Part shown: piece after piece, positions 30,967 to 39,595 of the stretch
Position numbering within the stretch: the stretch's first letter is position 1
How the letters are laid out: each line of letters starts with the position of its first letter
DNA from: Mycolicibacterium confluentis
GTDB taxonomy: Bacteria; Actinomycetota; Actinomycetes; Mycobacteriales; Mycobacteriaceae
Direction of reading: 5' to 3'
Assembly (NCBI RefSeq): GCF_010729895.1
Contig: NZ_AP022612.1
Coordinates: 496,001 to 560,000 of the forward strand
DNA: 64,000 nt
Notes under the pieces: generated by a model
Database searches by the model: none
The model's input: only the letters and a program-made list of their open reading frames with translations
Told to the model about the DNA's origin: nothing
Made by a program: the position numbers and the translations under genes

Positions 30967-32838
30967 CTACTGTCCCAGCACCGTCTTCAGCGCCTCGAGC
31001 ACCGACGCGTCCTCAATCGTCGACGGCACCGGCTCGTCACGGCCCGCCGCGATGCCCCGCAGCGTTTTGCGCAGAATCTTGCCGGACCGCGTCTTCGGGA
31101 GTGCCGGCACCACGTCGACCATCTTGAATGCCGCGACGGCACCGATCTCCTCGCGCACCAACGCGACCAGCTCCGAGGTCAACTCCTGCGGTTCGGCGCC
31201 GGCCTTGAGCACCACCAGGCCTCTCGGGGCCTGCCCCTTGATCTCGTCGGGCACGCCGATGACGGCGCACTCAGCCACCGACGGGTGCATCGCCAGCACC
31301 TCTTCGATTGCCCCCGTTGACAACCGGTGCCCGGCGACGTTGATGACGTCGTCGGTGCGGCCCATCACGAACAGGTAGCCGTCCGAGTCGAACCGCCCGC
31401 CGTCACCGGTCAGGTAGTACCCGGGATGCTCGGACAGATACGACGCTTCGTACCGAGCGTCGGCGTTCCACAGCGTCGGCAGCGTCCCGGGCGGCAACGG
31501 CAGCGCGATGCAGATCGAGCCCTCCTCGCCGGGCTCGCAGCGGTACCCGTCGTCGTGCAGGATCTGCACGTCGTACCCGGGCATCGGCTTTGTGGGTGAA
31601 CCCGCCTTGATCGGAAACTGCTCGACGCCCATGGGATTGGCGGCAATCGCCCATCCGGTCTCGGTCTGCCACCAGTGGTCGACGACGGGCACACCCAGAT
31701 TGTCGGTGGCCCAGTGATAGGTGTCGGGATCGAGCCGTTCACCCGCCACGAAGAGGTACTTCAGGCTTGAGATGTCATGCTCAGCAAGGTGTTTGGCGGC
31801 GGGGTCTTCTTTGCGGATCACCCGGATGGCGGTGGGTGCGGTGAACAGCACTTTGACGCCGTACTCGGCGATCACGCGCCAGAACGCGCCGGGGTCAGGG
31901 GTTCCGACGGGCTTACCCTCGTAGAGCACCGTCGTCGCGCCGTACAGCAGTGGCGCGTACACGATGTAGGAGTGGCCGACCACCCAGCCCACGTCGGAGG
32001 CCGCCCAGAACACGTCCCCGGGTTCGATGTCGTAGATGTTGCGCATGCTCCACAGCAGCGCCACCGCGTGCCCGCCGTTGTCGCGGACGATGCCCTTGGG
32101 CTTGCCCGTCGTCCCGGAGGTGTAGAGCACGTAGAGCGGGTCGGTCGCAGCCACCGGCACGGCCTCGGCGGGCGAAGCCGTCGCCATCACGTGATGCCAG
32201 TCCACATCGCGGCCCTCGACCATGTCGCAGCGGTGCCGATCGCGCTGCACCACGACGCAGTGCGCCGGCGGGTGCTCGGACATCGCCACGGCGTCGTCGA
32301 GCATCGGTTTGTACTCCACGATGCGGGCGGGCTCGATCCCGCACGACGCGGTGACCACGACGGTGGGTTGCACGTCGTCGATGCGCACGGCGAGTTCGTG
32401 CGGCGCGAACCCGCCGAACACCACCGAGTGCACGGCCCCGAGGCGCGCGCAGGCCAGCATGGTGATGACGGCCTCGGGGATCATCGGCATGTAGATGACG
32501 ACCCGGTCGCCCTTGTTGACCCCGAGGCTGCGCAGCATCCCGGCGCAGCGCGCGGTCTCATCGAGCAGTTCGGCGTAGGTGTAGACCCGCTTTGTCGAGG
32601 TGACGGGGGAGTCGTAGATCAGCGCGGCCTGCCCACCGCGACCGGCGGCGACGTGTCGGTCCAGCGCGTTGACGGACGTGTTGAGTTCGGCATCGGGGAA
32701 CCAGCGGTAGAACGGCGGGTTGGTGTCGTCGAGAATCCGCCGCGGGGCGCGGGTCCACGTCACGGCCTGGGCCGCGTCGGCCCAGAATCCGGCGGGGTCG
32801 GTGATGCTCGCGTCGAACACATCTTTGTATGCGCGCAT
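30967..32838 (-). CDS. prpE: Propionyl-CoA synthetase (acyl-CoA synthetase, PrpE type)
   Basis: A 623-aa AMP-forming ligase. It has YTSGTTGKPKGIVRDNGG (P-loop), FWAASDVGWVVGHSY, and the substrate-side VDHWWQTETGW. The C-terminal KTRSGKILRKTLR carries the Lys that is acetylated in Acs/PrpE enzymes. The N-terminus YKDVFDASITDPAGFWADAA fits PrpE better than Acs. It activates propionate, and possibly acetate, for the methylcitrate or methylmalonyl route. The ATG lies 6 nt from TAAGGT (leaderless), divergent from the enoyl-CoA hydratase gene. Confidence 0.87.
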   Translation of the reverse strand: MRAYKDVFDASITDPAGFWADAAQAVTWTRAPRRILDDTNPPFYRWFPDAELNTSVNALDRHVAAGRGGQAALIYDSPVTSTKRVYTYAELLDETARCAGMLRSLGVNKGDRVVIYMPMIPEAVITMLACARLGAVHSVVFGGFAPHELAVRIDDVQPTVVVTASCGIEPARIVEYKPMLDDAVAMSEHPPAHCVVVQRDRHRCDMVEGRDVDWHHVMATASPAEAVPVAATDPLYVLYTSGTTGKPKGIVRDNGGHAVALLWSMRNIYDIEPGDVFWAASDVGWVVGHSYIVYAPLLYGATTVLYEGKPVGTPDPGAFWRVIAEYGVKVLFTAPTAIRVIRKEDPAAKHLAEHDISSLKYLFVAGERLDPDTYHWATDNLGVPVVDHWWQTETGWAIAANPMGVEQFPIKAGSPTKPMPGYDVQILHDDGYRCEPGEEGSICIALPLPPGTLPTLWNADARYEASYLSEHPGYYLTGDGGRFDSDGYLFVMGRTDDVINVAGHRLSTGAIEEVLAMHPSVAECAVIGVPDEIKGQAPRGLVVLKAGAEPQELTSELVALVREEIGAVAAFKMVDVVPALPKTRSGKILRKTLRGIAAGRDEPVPSTIEDASVLEALKTVLGQ

Positions 32839-32844
32839 GCGGGC

Positions 32845-32871
32845 ACCTTAGTCCCCGTATTCCCCTATCGT
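32845..32871. promoter_or_regulatory. Divergent leaderless promoters (prpE minus / echA plus)
   Basis: TAAGGT (minus, 32850-32845) lies 6 nt before the prpE ATG and TATCGT (plus, 32866-32871) lies 7 nt before the hydratase GTG. The whole gap is 40 bp. Confidence 0.55.
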
Positions 32872-32878
32872 CGGCGGG

Positions 32879-33703
32879 GTGTCCGCTGAAGTCGAGATCA
32901 GGTCCCTGGACGGTACGGAAAATGCGGCGAGCGGCGACATCGCCGTCGTCACGCTGAACCGTCCCGAGAAGCTGAACGCCATCGACGGCGCCCTGATGGC
33001 AGGCATGGACGCCGCCCTCGACGAACTCGAATCGGGTCGGTACCGCGCGGCGATCCTGACCGGGGCAGGGCGCGGCTTCTGTGCGGGTGCTGATCTGAGC
33101 GGCACCGGCGCGGCGTGGACGGGCAAGGCCAAGACCGCCCTGAAGACCAGCTATGACGGGCAGGTGCGCCTGGCCGACCAGATGACCCGTTTGTACGAAC
33201 TGCCCGTGCCGGTGATCGCGGCGGTCAACGGAGTCGCGGTCGGTGGCGGCCTGGCGTACGCGCTGCACTGCGACATCCGGATCGCGTCGACAGCCGCACG
33301 CTTCGGGTCGGTGTTCATCAAGGCCGGGTTCTCGTCCATGGACATGGGCACCAGCTATCTGCTGCCGCGCATCGTGGGCGCAGGCATCGCCCGCGAACTG
33401 ATGCTCACCGGCCGCATCATCGATGCCGACGAGGCATACCGAATTCACCTGGCCAACGACCTGACGTCACCCGAGGACCTCATGGCCGTCGCCGAGGCCA
33501 AGGCCCGCGAGATCGCGGCCAACAACACCTACGGGGTGTGGCAGACCAAGACCGGGCTCAACACTGCCCTGGACGCGCCGAGCCTGCGTCATGCCAAGGA
33601 GATCGAGAACCGCACCCAGGTGCTCAGCACGTTCACGGGCAACTCGGCCGAGGCCGCGATGGCCCTCCGCGAGAAGCGCGCCCCGGTCTGGAACGAGCTG
33701 TGA
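32879..33703 (+). CDS. Enoyl-CoA hydratase/isomerase family protein
   Basis: A 274-aa crotonase-fold enzyme. It has VTLNRPEKLNAIDGAL near residue 22, the oxyanion segment GAGRGFCAGADLSG near 63, and VAVGGGLAYALHCDIRIAS near 118. The catalytic position after FIKAGFSSMD carries the usual GxxxDxG-like pattern in a modified form, so hydratase and isomerase activity cannot be told apart. It starts with GTG 32879. It converges with the LLM oxidoreductase at 33713. Confidence 0.87.
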   Translation: MSAEVEIRSLDGTENAASGDIAVVTLNRPEKLNAIDGALMAGMDAALDELESGRYRAAILTGAGRGFCAGADLSGTGAAWTGKAKTALKTSYDGQVRLADQMTRLYELPVPVIAAVNGVAVGGGLAYALHCDIRIASTAARFGSVFIKAGFSSMDMGTSYLLPRIVGAGIARELMLTGRIIDADEAYRIHLANDLTSPEDLMAVAEAKAREIAANNTYGVWQTKTGLNTALDAPSLRHAKEIENRTQVLSTFTGNSAEAAMALREKRAPVWNEL

Positions 33704-33712
33704 TCAGGCGGC

Positions 33713-34579
33713 TCAGACCCGCGCGATGACCTTCTCCGCGAACTTCTCCAGGTGGCGGATCTTGGTGTCCAGGGGCTCAGGGTCGGGGCCCTGGATGTAG
33801 GGGTAGCGGAAGCCGACGATCACGTCGGTGACGCCCTTGTCCTCCAGACGTTTGATGCCGTCGGGCGTGTAGGCGTCGCCGGAGATCACGTGGATCTCGA
33901 AATCGTCCTTGGGCTCCTGCTCGGCGCGATACCGGGTGAGCTTGGCCAGCAGTTCGTCGAGTTCCTCGGGCGCACCGCCGCCGTGCATCCACCCGTCGTT
34001 GCGGGCGGCGCGACGCAGGGCCGCGTCGGCGTGACCGCCGATCAGGATCGGGATGGGCTTGGTGGGCGCGGGGGTCATCTTGGTCTTGGCGATGTCGTAG
34101 AACTCGCCGTGGTACTCGAAGTACTCGCCGGTGGTGAGCCCGCGGATGATGTCGATGCACTCATCCATCCGCTTGCCGCGTTTGGCGAACGGGACGCCCA
34201 TCAGGTCGTAGTCCTCGGGCCACGGACTGGTGCCCACGCCCAGGCCCAGCCGATTGTTGAACATCGCGGCCAGCGACCCCGCCTGCTTGGCCACCAGGGC
34301 CGGCGGCCGGATCGGCAGCTTGAGGACGAAGAAGTTGAACTTCAGCGTCGTCGTCACGGCAGACAGCGCCGCGGTCAGCACGAAGGTCTCGATCATCTCC
34401 TTGCCGTCGAGGAACTCCCGGTTCCCGTCGGGGGTGTAGGGATACACCGAATCCGACTCGAACGGGTAGGCGACGCTGTCAGCGATGGTCATCGCGTGGT
34501 AGCCGGCGGCCTCGGCCGCCTGGGCCAGCGGGATGTAGTGGGCGGGGTCCGTCATGGCCTCGGCGTAGGTGAACCGCAT
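33713..34579 (-). CDS. LLM-class F420-dependent oxidoreductase under a KstR-type box
   Basis: A 288-aa luciferase-like TIM-barrel protein. It has the N-terminal MRFTYAEAMTDPAHYIPLAQ, LGLGVGTSPWPEDYDLMG and the PIPILIGGHADAALRRAARN segment of F420-dependent LLM enzymes. The ATG at 34579 is followed upstream after 10 bp by a perfect KstR-consensus palindrome. The role is therefore probably in sterol or lipid-ring catabolism. The substrate itself is not known. Confidence 0.87.
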   Translation of the reverse strand: MRFTYAEAMTDPAHYIPLAQAAEAAGYHAMTIADSVAYPFESDSVYPYTPDGNREFLDGKEMIETFVLTAALSAVTTTLKFNFFVLKLPIRPPALVAKQAGSLAAMFNNRLGLGVGTSPWPEDYDLMGVPFAKRGKRMDECIDIIRGLTTGEYFEYHGEFYDIAKTKMTPAPTKPIPILIGGHADAALRRAARNDGWMHGGGAPEELDELLAKLTRYRAEQEPKDDFEIHVISGDAYTPDGIKRLEDKGVTDVIVGFRYPYIQGPDPEPLDTKIRHLEKFAEKVIARV

Positions 34580-34588
34580 GCGGAGATA

Positions 34589-34604
34589 CTAGAACACGTT
34601 CTAG
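34589..34604. promoter_or_regulatory. KstR-type operator (box 1)
   Basis: CTAGAACACGTTCTAG has 7-bp perfect arms; the inner 14 bases TAGAACACGTTCTA match the published KstR consensus TnnAACnnGTTnnA. It lies 10 bp before the start of the LLM oxidoreductase. KstR is the TetR-family repressor of mycobacterial cholesterol-catabolism genes. Confidence 0.75.
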
Positions 34605-34629
34605 TTTCCGCGACGGGCTTCGGCCCGAT

Positions 34630-35283
34630 TCAGTCGAGTGCGAACGGCGGGGCGCCGACCCCGGCCACTGTGTAGCCGCCCCACGGCGTCCGCTCGACGA
34701 CGCGCGCTTGAGCGGAATGGGTGGGCGTCGAAAGCGTAAGTATGCGTTGACCTTTGAGAACATCCTCGGGGATTGCGCCGAAGATCGTGCCCCGCCAGTG
34801 GTAGCGGCCGTCGATCGCGTCCAGGTGTCCGGCAAGGCGGGCGTCGACGTCGACGTCGCTGTCGGCGAGCGCGAGTGACGCCGAACCGCGGTAGAGGTCG
34901 TCGTGGCCCGGCGTCGATCCGGTCAGGTGGAACCGCCCCCGCGGAGTAGTCCGTCGCCACCACCGCAACGCCACGCGGGACTTGGCCTCGATCCGCGTCG
35001 ACCCGGACTGTGCCAGCAGGTCGAGGCACTGCCGCACGAAGCGGACCTGCGCCGCGGTGTCGGGGCCGGGAACCCGGAATAGGTTCGGCATACCGTGCAC
35101 CGCGAGCGTGGCGTCGCTGGACGCACGTGCGTCGATCAGCGTGCGGGCCGTGACGGTGCTGCCGTCGGGGGCGTCGATCGTCCAACTGTCGGTCGCGTTG
35201 TCGAAGTGCGCATCGCGCAGTCGGGCGTCGGGCAGCACCACACCGGGAAAGCCCACATCCGTTCCGAGGACGATCGACGTCAC
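34630..35283 (-). CDS. DUF4873-type protein coupled to the AurF gene
   Basis: A 217-aa protein. The C-terminal ~95 residues (DVDVDARLAGHLDAIDGRYH, WRGTIFG, VVERTPWGGYTVAGVGAPPF) fit DUF4873, a domain that occurs with monooxygenases. The N-terminal ~110 residues are not recognised beyond VTSIVLGTDVGFPGVVLPDA. GTG 35283 overlaps the AurF stop by four bases (GTGA), so production is coupled to the diiron oxygenase. A role as partner protein of that oxygenase is inferred. Confidence 0.65.
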   Translation of the reverse strand: MTSIVLGTDVGFPGVVLPDARLRDAHFDNATDSWTIDAPDGSTVTARTLIDARASSDATLAVHGMPNLFRVPGPDTAAQVRFVRQCLDLLAQSGSTRIEAKSRVALRWWRRTTPRGRFHLTGSTPGHDDLYRGSASLALADSDVDVDARLAGHLDAIDGRYHWRGTIFGAIPEDVLKGQRILTLSTPTHSAQARVVERTPWGGYTVAGVGAPPFALD

Positions 35284-36194
35284 AGGAACCCGGCCCGTCG
35301 CCACATCCGCCTGCCCACGCGGCCCATCAGTCCGACCTCCTCGAAGAAGGCCGCCAGGGGCGCGAACCCCGAGACGCACTTGGTGTGGAAGTGCGGGTTC
35401 CGGCGCGCGACCCTGCGCATCTCCTGGCCGTCCAGGCCCATCCGGCTGTACTGCAGCGGCAGCGTGAACAACATCCGGTAGAACGGCCCGCCCGCACCGT
35501 GCAGGTTGGCGATCAAAGCCCGGCGATACCACGGCATCACCGGCACGCTCTTGCGCAGGCCGTCACGCGCGAACTGGATGTGCCGCGCCTCCTCGGTGAC
35601 GTGGATGCGCATCAGGCGCTGCACGACGGGCTGAAGGTCGGGGTCTTCCAGGATCTGGCGTTGCAGCGAGTCGAAGATCTCCTCACCGACCAGCGCGGCC
35701 GTCCACAGCACCGGCCCGCGGAAGACCAGCGGCAGCGAGTTGATGATGATCCGTTGAAACAGCTTGGGCCGCACCGGAATACCACCCACTTTGTCGATCG
35801 CCTTGCCGAACATGATCATGTGGCGGGTCTCGTCGCCGAGTTCGGTGAGGGCGTAGTGCGTGCTGTGGGCGGTCGGGTTCTTGTGCATCAGATCGCGCAG
35901 CAGCGCCTGATTGAGGATGTTCTCGAACCAGATGCCCGCGGAGAGGATGTTGACCAACTCCTGCCGGGACAGGTCGATCTGCTGTTCGCGGGTCAGGGCG
36001 TCCCAGGCCGGCGTGCCGTAGAGCGTGACCATCTCCGGGGGCAGGAAGTACTTGTCCGGGTCCAGTGGTGCGTCCCAGTCGATGTCGACGACGGGCTCGT
36101 AGGACTTCTTGACCGACCCCTTGAGGAGGCGTTCGGAGAACTCCTCGCGGTTGGGGGTCGCGGCAGCGGCCCGATTGGGCGTCGACGTGGTCAT
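35280..36194 (-). CDS. AurF-family diiron N-oxygenase-like protein
   Basis: A 304-aa protein of the AurF-like, ferritin-superfamily diiron oxygenases. Metal ligands are visible in LTELGDETRHMIMFG (E..E-x-x-H) and in HVTEEARHIQFARDG (E-x-x-R-H). ATG 36194 is chosen; a version 23 residues longer has no better support. AurF oxidises an arylamine to nitro, and other members hydroxylate different substrates. The substrate here is unknown. Two TGTGACGT direct repeats lie 17-36 bp upstream of the start. Confidence 0.8.
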   Translation of the reverse strand: MTTSTPNRAAAATPNREEFSERLLKGSVKKSYEPVVDIDWDAPLDPDKYFLPPEMVTLYGTPAWDALTREQQIDLSRQELVNILSAGIWFENILNQALLRDLMHKNPTAHSTHYALTELGDETRHMIMFGKAIDKVGGIPVRPKLFQRIIINSLPLVFRGPVLWTAALVGEEIFDSLQRQILEDPDLQPVVQRLMRIHVTEEARHIQFARDGLRKSVPVMPWYRRALIANLHGAGGPFYRMLFTLPLQYSRMGLDGQEMRRVARRNPHFHTKCVSGFAPLAAFFEEVGLMGRVGRRMWRRAGFL

Positions 36195-36210
36195 CAGGGC
36201 ACACCTTCTG

Positions 36211-36230
36211 TGTGACGTTCTATGTGACGT
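36211..36230. promoter_or_regulatory. Direct repeat upstream of the AurF gene
   Basis: TGTGACGT occurs at 36211-36218 and again at 36223-36230, 12 bp apart. It lies in the 135-bp gap between the divergent AurF and cobF genes. It could be a regulator site. No known regulator is assigned. Confidence 0.35.
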
Positions 36231-36329
36231 GGCTGACAGTGAACGTAAGACGGCCGTCGACACTTGTCAATACCGCCGGTACCGGGTACTTGAAATTGTG
36301 ATCTGGGATCGCTGCACTAGCCTGCCGAT

Positions 36330-37079
36330 GTGCGCACTATCCACGTCATCGGCATCGGCGCCGGAGATCCCGACTACGTCACGGCGCAGGCGGTCACGGC
36401 GCTCAACGACACCGACGTCTTCTTCGCGATGGACAAGGGTGAGGCCAAGTCGGATCTGGTGGCGCTGCGCCGGCAGATCTGTGAGCGCTTCATCGACGGC
36501 GACGACTGCCGCTTCGTCGAACTCGCCGATCCCAAGCGGGCCAAGGCCGACGACGGTTCCGGTTACGTGCAGGTGGTGGCCGACTGGCACGAAGCCCGCG
36601 CCGCCGTGTGGGCCCGTGCCATCGAAGCCGAACTCGGCCCCGACGGGGTTGGGGCCTTCCTGGCGTGGGGTGACCCGTCGCTCTACGACAGCACGCTGCG
36701 CATCCTCGAACTGGTCCGGCGGCACGTCGACATCGAGTACGACGTCGTCCCCGGCATCACGGCCATCCAGGCGCTGACGGCGCGACACCGCATCCCGCTC
36801 AACGATGTTGGCGAACCGGTGCTGATCACCACGGGTCGTCAACTGCGGGAGAACGGCCTCGACGGTGCCGCGGTGGTGATGCTCGACGCGGAGTGCTCGT
36901 TCATGGAATGCCCGCCGGCGACGCACATCTGGTGGGGCGCCTACCTCGGCACACCCGACGAGTTGTTGGTGGCCGGCACAGTCGGTGAGGTGGGCCGCCG
37001 GATCGTGGCGATGCGCGCGGATGCGCGGGCGCGGCACGGCTGGATCATGGACACCTACCTGCTGCGTGCACCCAACTGA
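36330..37079 (+). CDS. cobF: Precorrin-6A synthase (deacetylating)
   Basis: A 249-aa SAM-dependent tetrapyrrole methylase. It has IHVIGIGAGDPDYVTAQA at the N-terminus (G-x-G-x-G of the family), FLAWGDPSLYDSTLRIL near residue 110, and VVPGITAIQALTARHRIPLN near 140. CobF methylates precorrin-5 at C-1 with loss of acetate in the aerobic cobalamin pathway. It is a stand-alone gene here; the other cob genes are elsewhere. GTG 36330 lies 6 nt from TAGCCT, a leaderless start. Confidence 0.92.
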   Translation: MRTIHVIGIGAGDPDYVTAQAVTALNDTDVFFAMDKGEAKSDLVALRRQICERFIDGDDCRFVELADPKRAKADDGSGYVQVVADWHEARAAVWARAIEAELGPDGVGAFLAWGDPSLYDSTLRILELVRRHVDIEYDVVPGITAIQALTARHRIPLNDVGEPVLITTGRQLRENGLDGAAVVMLDAECSFMECPPATHIWWGAYLGTPDELLVAGTVGEVGRRIVAMRADARARHGWIMDTYLLRAPN

Positions 37080-37085
37080 GGCTCG

Positions 37086-37685
37086 TCAGGGATCGCGGTT
37101 GGCGCGACCGTTCCCGCTGCTGAACACTCGCCACTGGCGGTCCCAGGCGGCGTAGCGTCGCCGATCCATGTCGGCGCGTAGGACCGCCATCGCGCCCAGG
37201 CTGGCGAGAGTCATGCTGGTCCATACCGCGAGCCCAACGCCCAGTCCTGCACTGCCGATCTCTGCGGGGGTTCTCGGCGGATCGGTGATCTGGCCCGCGG
37301 AGTCGAGCCAGACGGTGATGCGGTCACCGGGATGATGGTCGGTGTCGAGGCCCCGGATCGTCTCGTTGCGTTCGTTGTAGGCCCACATGAACTTCACGTC
37401 GAGATTGCGGGTGAGATGCGGAAGGCGACTGGGCGCACCGTTTCGGACCTGGACCACGGTGGCCTCGACCGTGTTCAGCGACCGGACGTACTCCTGGTTC
37501 TGCTCGGCTTGGGCCGCGCTCATGGCGCGACCGGCGAGCATCGCAGTCGGTACGGCCGCGACGAGAAACGCAAGGAGGCAGACCGTGATCAAAGCCTCGA
37601 GGCGGTCGTGGCGCCGAACCAGGGTGTTGCGACCCAGCCCGCACAACACCCAGAACCGTCGACGACGCTGCTGCGATTGATTCAT
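37086..37685 (-). CDS. Rv1733c-like membrane protein
   Basis: A 199-aa protein with two hydrophobic spans (about 28-55 and 150-172) flanking an external loop with DHHPGDRITVWLDSAGQI. This is the layout of the Rv1733c family of mycobacterial transmembrane proteins. The N-terminus is basic (QQRRRRFWVLCG). ATG 37685 is preferred to a TTG four codons earlier. It converges with cobF across 6 bp. Function unknown. Confidence 0.7.
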   Translation of the reverse strand: MNQSQQRRRRFWVLCGLGRNTLVRRHDRLEALITVCLLAFLVAAVPTAMLAGRAMSAAQAEQNQEYVRSLNTVEATVVQVRNGAPSRLPHLTRNLDVKFMWAYNERNETIRGLDTDHHPGDRITVWLDSAGQITDPPRTPAEIGSAGLGVGLAVWTSMTLASLGAMAVLRADMDRRRYAAWDRQWRVFSSGNGRANRDP

Positions 37686-37799
37686 GAGCGTTCCCAAAAC
37701 CCGTGTTACGACTACGTTAACAACTTTGTCGCCTGAGTGCCCGCATTCGAAAGGTGTGACTTAGCTTGCGCGGGGTGCGGGACACGGCAGACTGGAGAG

Positions 37800-38654
37800 A
37801 TGCCAGAACTGCCCGAGGTGGAGGCCCTGGCCGACTACCTGCGCCATAACGCGGTGGGACAGACCGTCAGCCGCGTCGACGTCGGCGCGCTGTCGGTGCT
37901 CAAGACGTACGACCCCCCGGTGACCGCGCTGACCGGTCAGGCCGTGACGGGCGCCAATCGCTGGGGCAAGTATCTCGGCCTGGAGGTGGGTGAGCTCAAC
38001 CTGATCACGCACCTGTCCCGGGCGGGCTGGCTGCGCTGGTCGGACAAGCTGAGCCCGACGCCGCTCAAACCCGGCAAGGGCCCGATCGCGCTGCGCGTGC
38101 ATCTGGAGAACAGCACCGGATTCGACCTCACCGAGGCGGGGACGCAGAAGCGGCTCGCGGTCTGGTTGGTGCGCGACGCCTGGAGCATTCCGCAGATCTC
38201 CGCGCTGGGTCCCGACGCGCTCGAACTGACCCCGGAGGATCTGGCGGCCGTGCTCAAGGGCAACACGGGCCGGATCAAGTCGGTGATCACCGATCAGAAG
38301 GTGATCGCCGGGATTGGGAACGCCTACAGCGACGAGATCCTGCACGTGGCGAAGCTGTCGCCGTTTGCGACGGCGGGCAAGCTCACCGAGGCGCAGGTGG
38401 CCGCGCTGCACGACGCGATGTTCTCGGTGCTCAACGACGCGGTCACCCGGTCCGTGGGCCAGCAGGCGGCAACGCTCAAGGGGGAGAAGCGGTCCGGGCT
38501 TCGCGTGCATGCGCGCACCGGTCTGCCGTGCCCGGTGTGCGGGGACACCGTGCGGGAGGTGTCCTTCGCCGACAAGTCCTTCCAGTACTGCCCGACGTGT
38601 CAGACCGGCGGCAAGGCTCTCGCTGACCGTCGAATGTCCAAGCTGCTCAAATAG
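37800..38654 (+). CDS. Fpg/Nei-family DNA glycosylase
   Basis: A 284-aa Fpg-type enzyme. Mature Pro-2 and Glu-3 are in MPELPEVEALADYL (catalytic Pro nucleophile). The H2TH region includes IGNAYSDEILHVAKLSPFA and the C-terminal zinc finger is CPVCGDTV then YCPTCQTGG. Unlike most Fpg, the finger is followed by a KALADRRMSKLL tail. It removes oxidised purines or pyrimidines. It matches the position of M. tuberculosis Rv0944, which is shorter. The start ATG 37800 is preceded by GGAGAG. Confidence 0.9.
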   Translation: MPELPEVEALADYLRHNAVGQTVSRVDVGALSVLKTYDPPVTALTGQAVTGANRWGKYLGLEVGELNLITHLSRAGWLRWSDKLSPTPLKPGKGPIALRVHLENSTGFDLTEAGTQKRLAVWLVRDAWSIPQISALGPDALELTPEDLAAVLKGNTGRIKSVITDQKVIAGIGNAYSDEILHVAKLSPFATAGKLTEAQVAALHDAMFSVLNDAVTRSVGQQAATLKGEKRSGLRVHARTGLPCPVCGDTVREVSFADKSFQYCPTCQTGGKALADRRMSKLLK

Positions 38655-38922
38655 TTCCGCAGTACGAGCCGGTCGCGGCGCCCAGCGCCTGCTGCTGCAG
38701 GGTGTCCAGTTGGCGCTCGCCGACCACCTGGGTGACGGCCCGCTGAAGATCAGTTGGGCAGGTGGGTTCCTGCAGTGAATCCCAGTGCAGGGCAATCTGT
38801 TCGACCATCGCCCGGGTGCAGCCGTCGATCTGCGTGCGCGAGGCGGCCAGGGCGGCCAGGGCGGTCGGGAGGGCGGGAGTGGCGAGGACAGCCAATGCCA
38901 GTGCCAGTGCCAGGCGTTTCAT
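38647..38922 (-). CDS. Small secreted protein with three cysteines
   Basis: A 91-aa protein with a signal peptide (MKRLALALALAVLATPALP, cleavage near residue 23-27) and a helical mature part with three cysteines (IDGCTR, PTCPTDL, SYCGTI). It overlaps the Fpg gene tail by 8 bases, converging. Function unknown. A similar small hypothetical follows this locus in other mycobacteria, as far as I can tell from layout alone. Confidence 0.6.
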   Translation of the reverse strand: MKRLALALALAVLATPALPTALAALAASRTQIDGCTRAMVEQIALHWDSLQEPTCPTDLQRAVTQVVGERQLDTLQQQALGAATGSYCGTI

Positions 38923-38943
38923 TCGGCCCAGTTCAGCACCGAA

Positions 38944-39522
38944 TCAGCCGTAGTTCAACCGCCGGTCCGCCTGCGCCGACAGCAGGCGGCGCGCCGGGAC
39001 GGGGTTGTCGTCGCCCTTGACGTCGATCAGCAGCAGCGGTCCCAGGACGGCTTTGTCGGCGACCAGCAGTGCCGTGGCGTTCGACAACAGCACGCCACCG
39101 GAAGGCGCCGCGACCTGCATCTTGCGGGCGACGTCGAGGAGGTGGCCGGCCGAACGGTTCTCATCGATCACCACGTCTCCGGAGTTCACCCCGAAGCGGC
39201 CCGGGTGCTCGAGGGTCGACTGGATCTCCAGCGCTGCCATACAGGCGCACAGCGCGTGGTCGGCGAGCCGGGTGCGCGCTCCGAACCAGGCGCGGAAGCC
39301 GTCCCCGGTGAAGGTGTCGACGGTCCCTCCACAACGGGCCACGATGGCCGCGCACCGGTCGAATCCTGGACCGGCCGCCGTCGTCGGCGCCACGATGTCG
39401 CCGCACATCACCGTGACCTGGGTGCGCGTGGCGACTGGGTCCGTCGACAGTCGGACTCCGCATTGGTCGCAGTACTTCGCCGACGGTCGCAGGTCATGAC
39501 CGCATGCCGAACAATCGCCCAT
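38944..39522 (-). CDS. Zinc-ribbon plus degenerate adenylate-cyclase-like domain, truncated paralogue
   Basis: A 192-aa protein. A zinc ribbon (CSACGHDLRPSAKYCDQCG) is followed by a class III cyclase-like domain. VTVMCGDIVAP keeps the metal-binding Asp and TFTGDGFRAWFGA keeps the second, but the substrate Lys (normally before FTGDG) is Thr. The Asn/Arg transition-state region reads LLDVARKMQV. It is the homologue of the N-terminal third of the 1062-aa gene just upstream (39596-42784) and ends where that protein's ATPase begins. It is probably a partial duplicate and probably inactive as a cyclase. ATG 39522 has a GGGGGG-rich Shine-Dalgarno. Confidence 0.75.
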   Translation of the reverse strand: MGDCSACGHDLRPSAKYCDQCGVRLSTDPVATRTQVTVMCGDIVAPTTAAGPGFDRCAAIVARCGGTVDTFTGDGFRAWFGARTRLADHALCACMAALEIQSTLEHPGRFGVNSGDVVIDENRSAGHLLDVARKMQVAAPSGGVLLSNATALLVADKAVLGPLLLIDVKGDDNPVPARRLLSAQADRRLNYG

Positions 39523-39595
39523 TCGCAGTCCCCCCTGGGATCGACGATGCTGAAAGCCCTCCAAGTATGCCCCGACCTGCCGGGCGAGGGATGGT

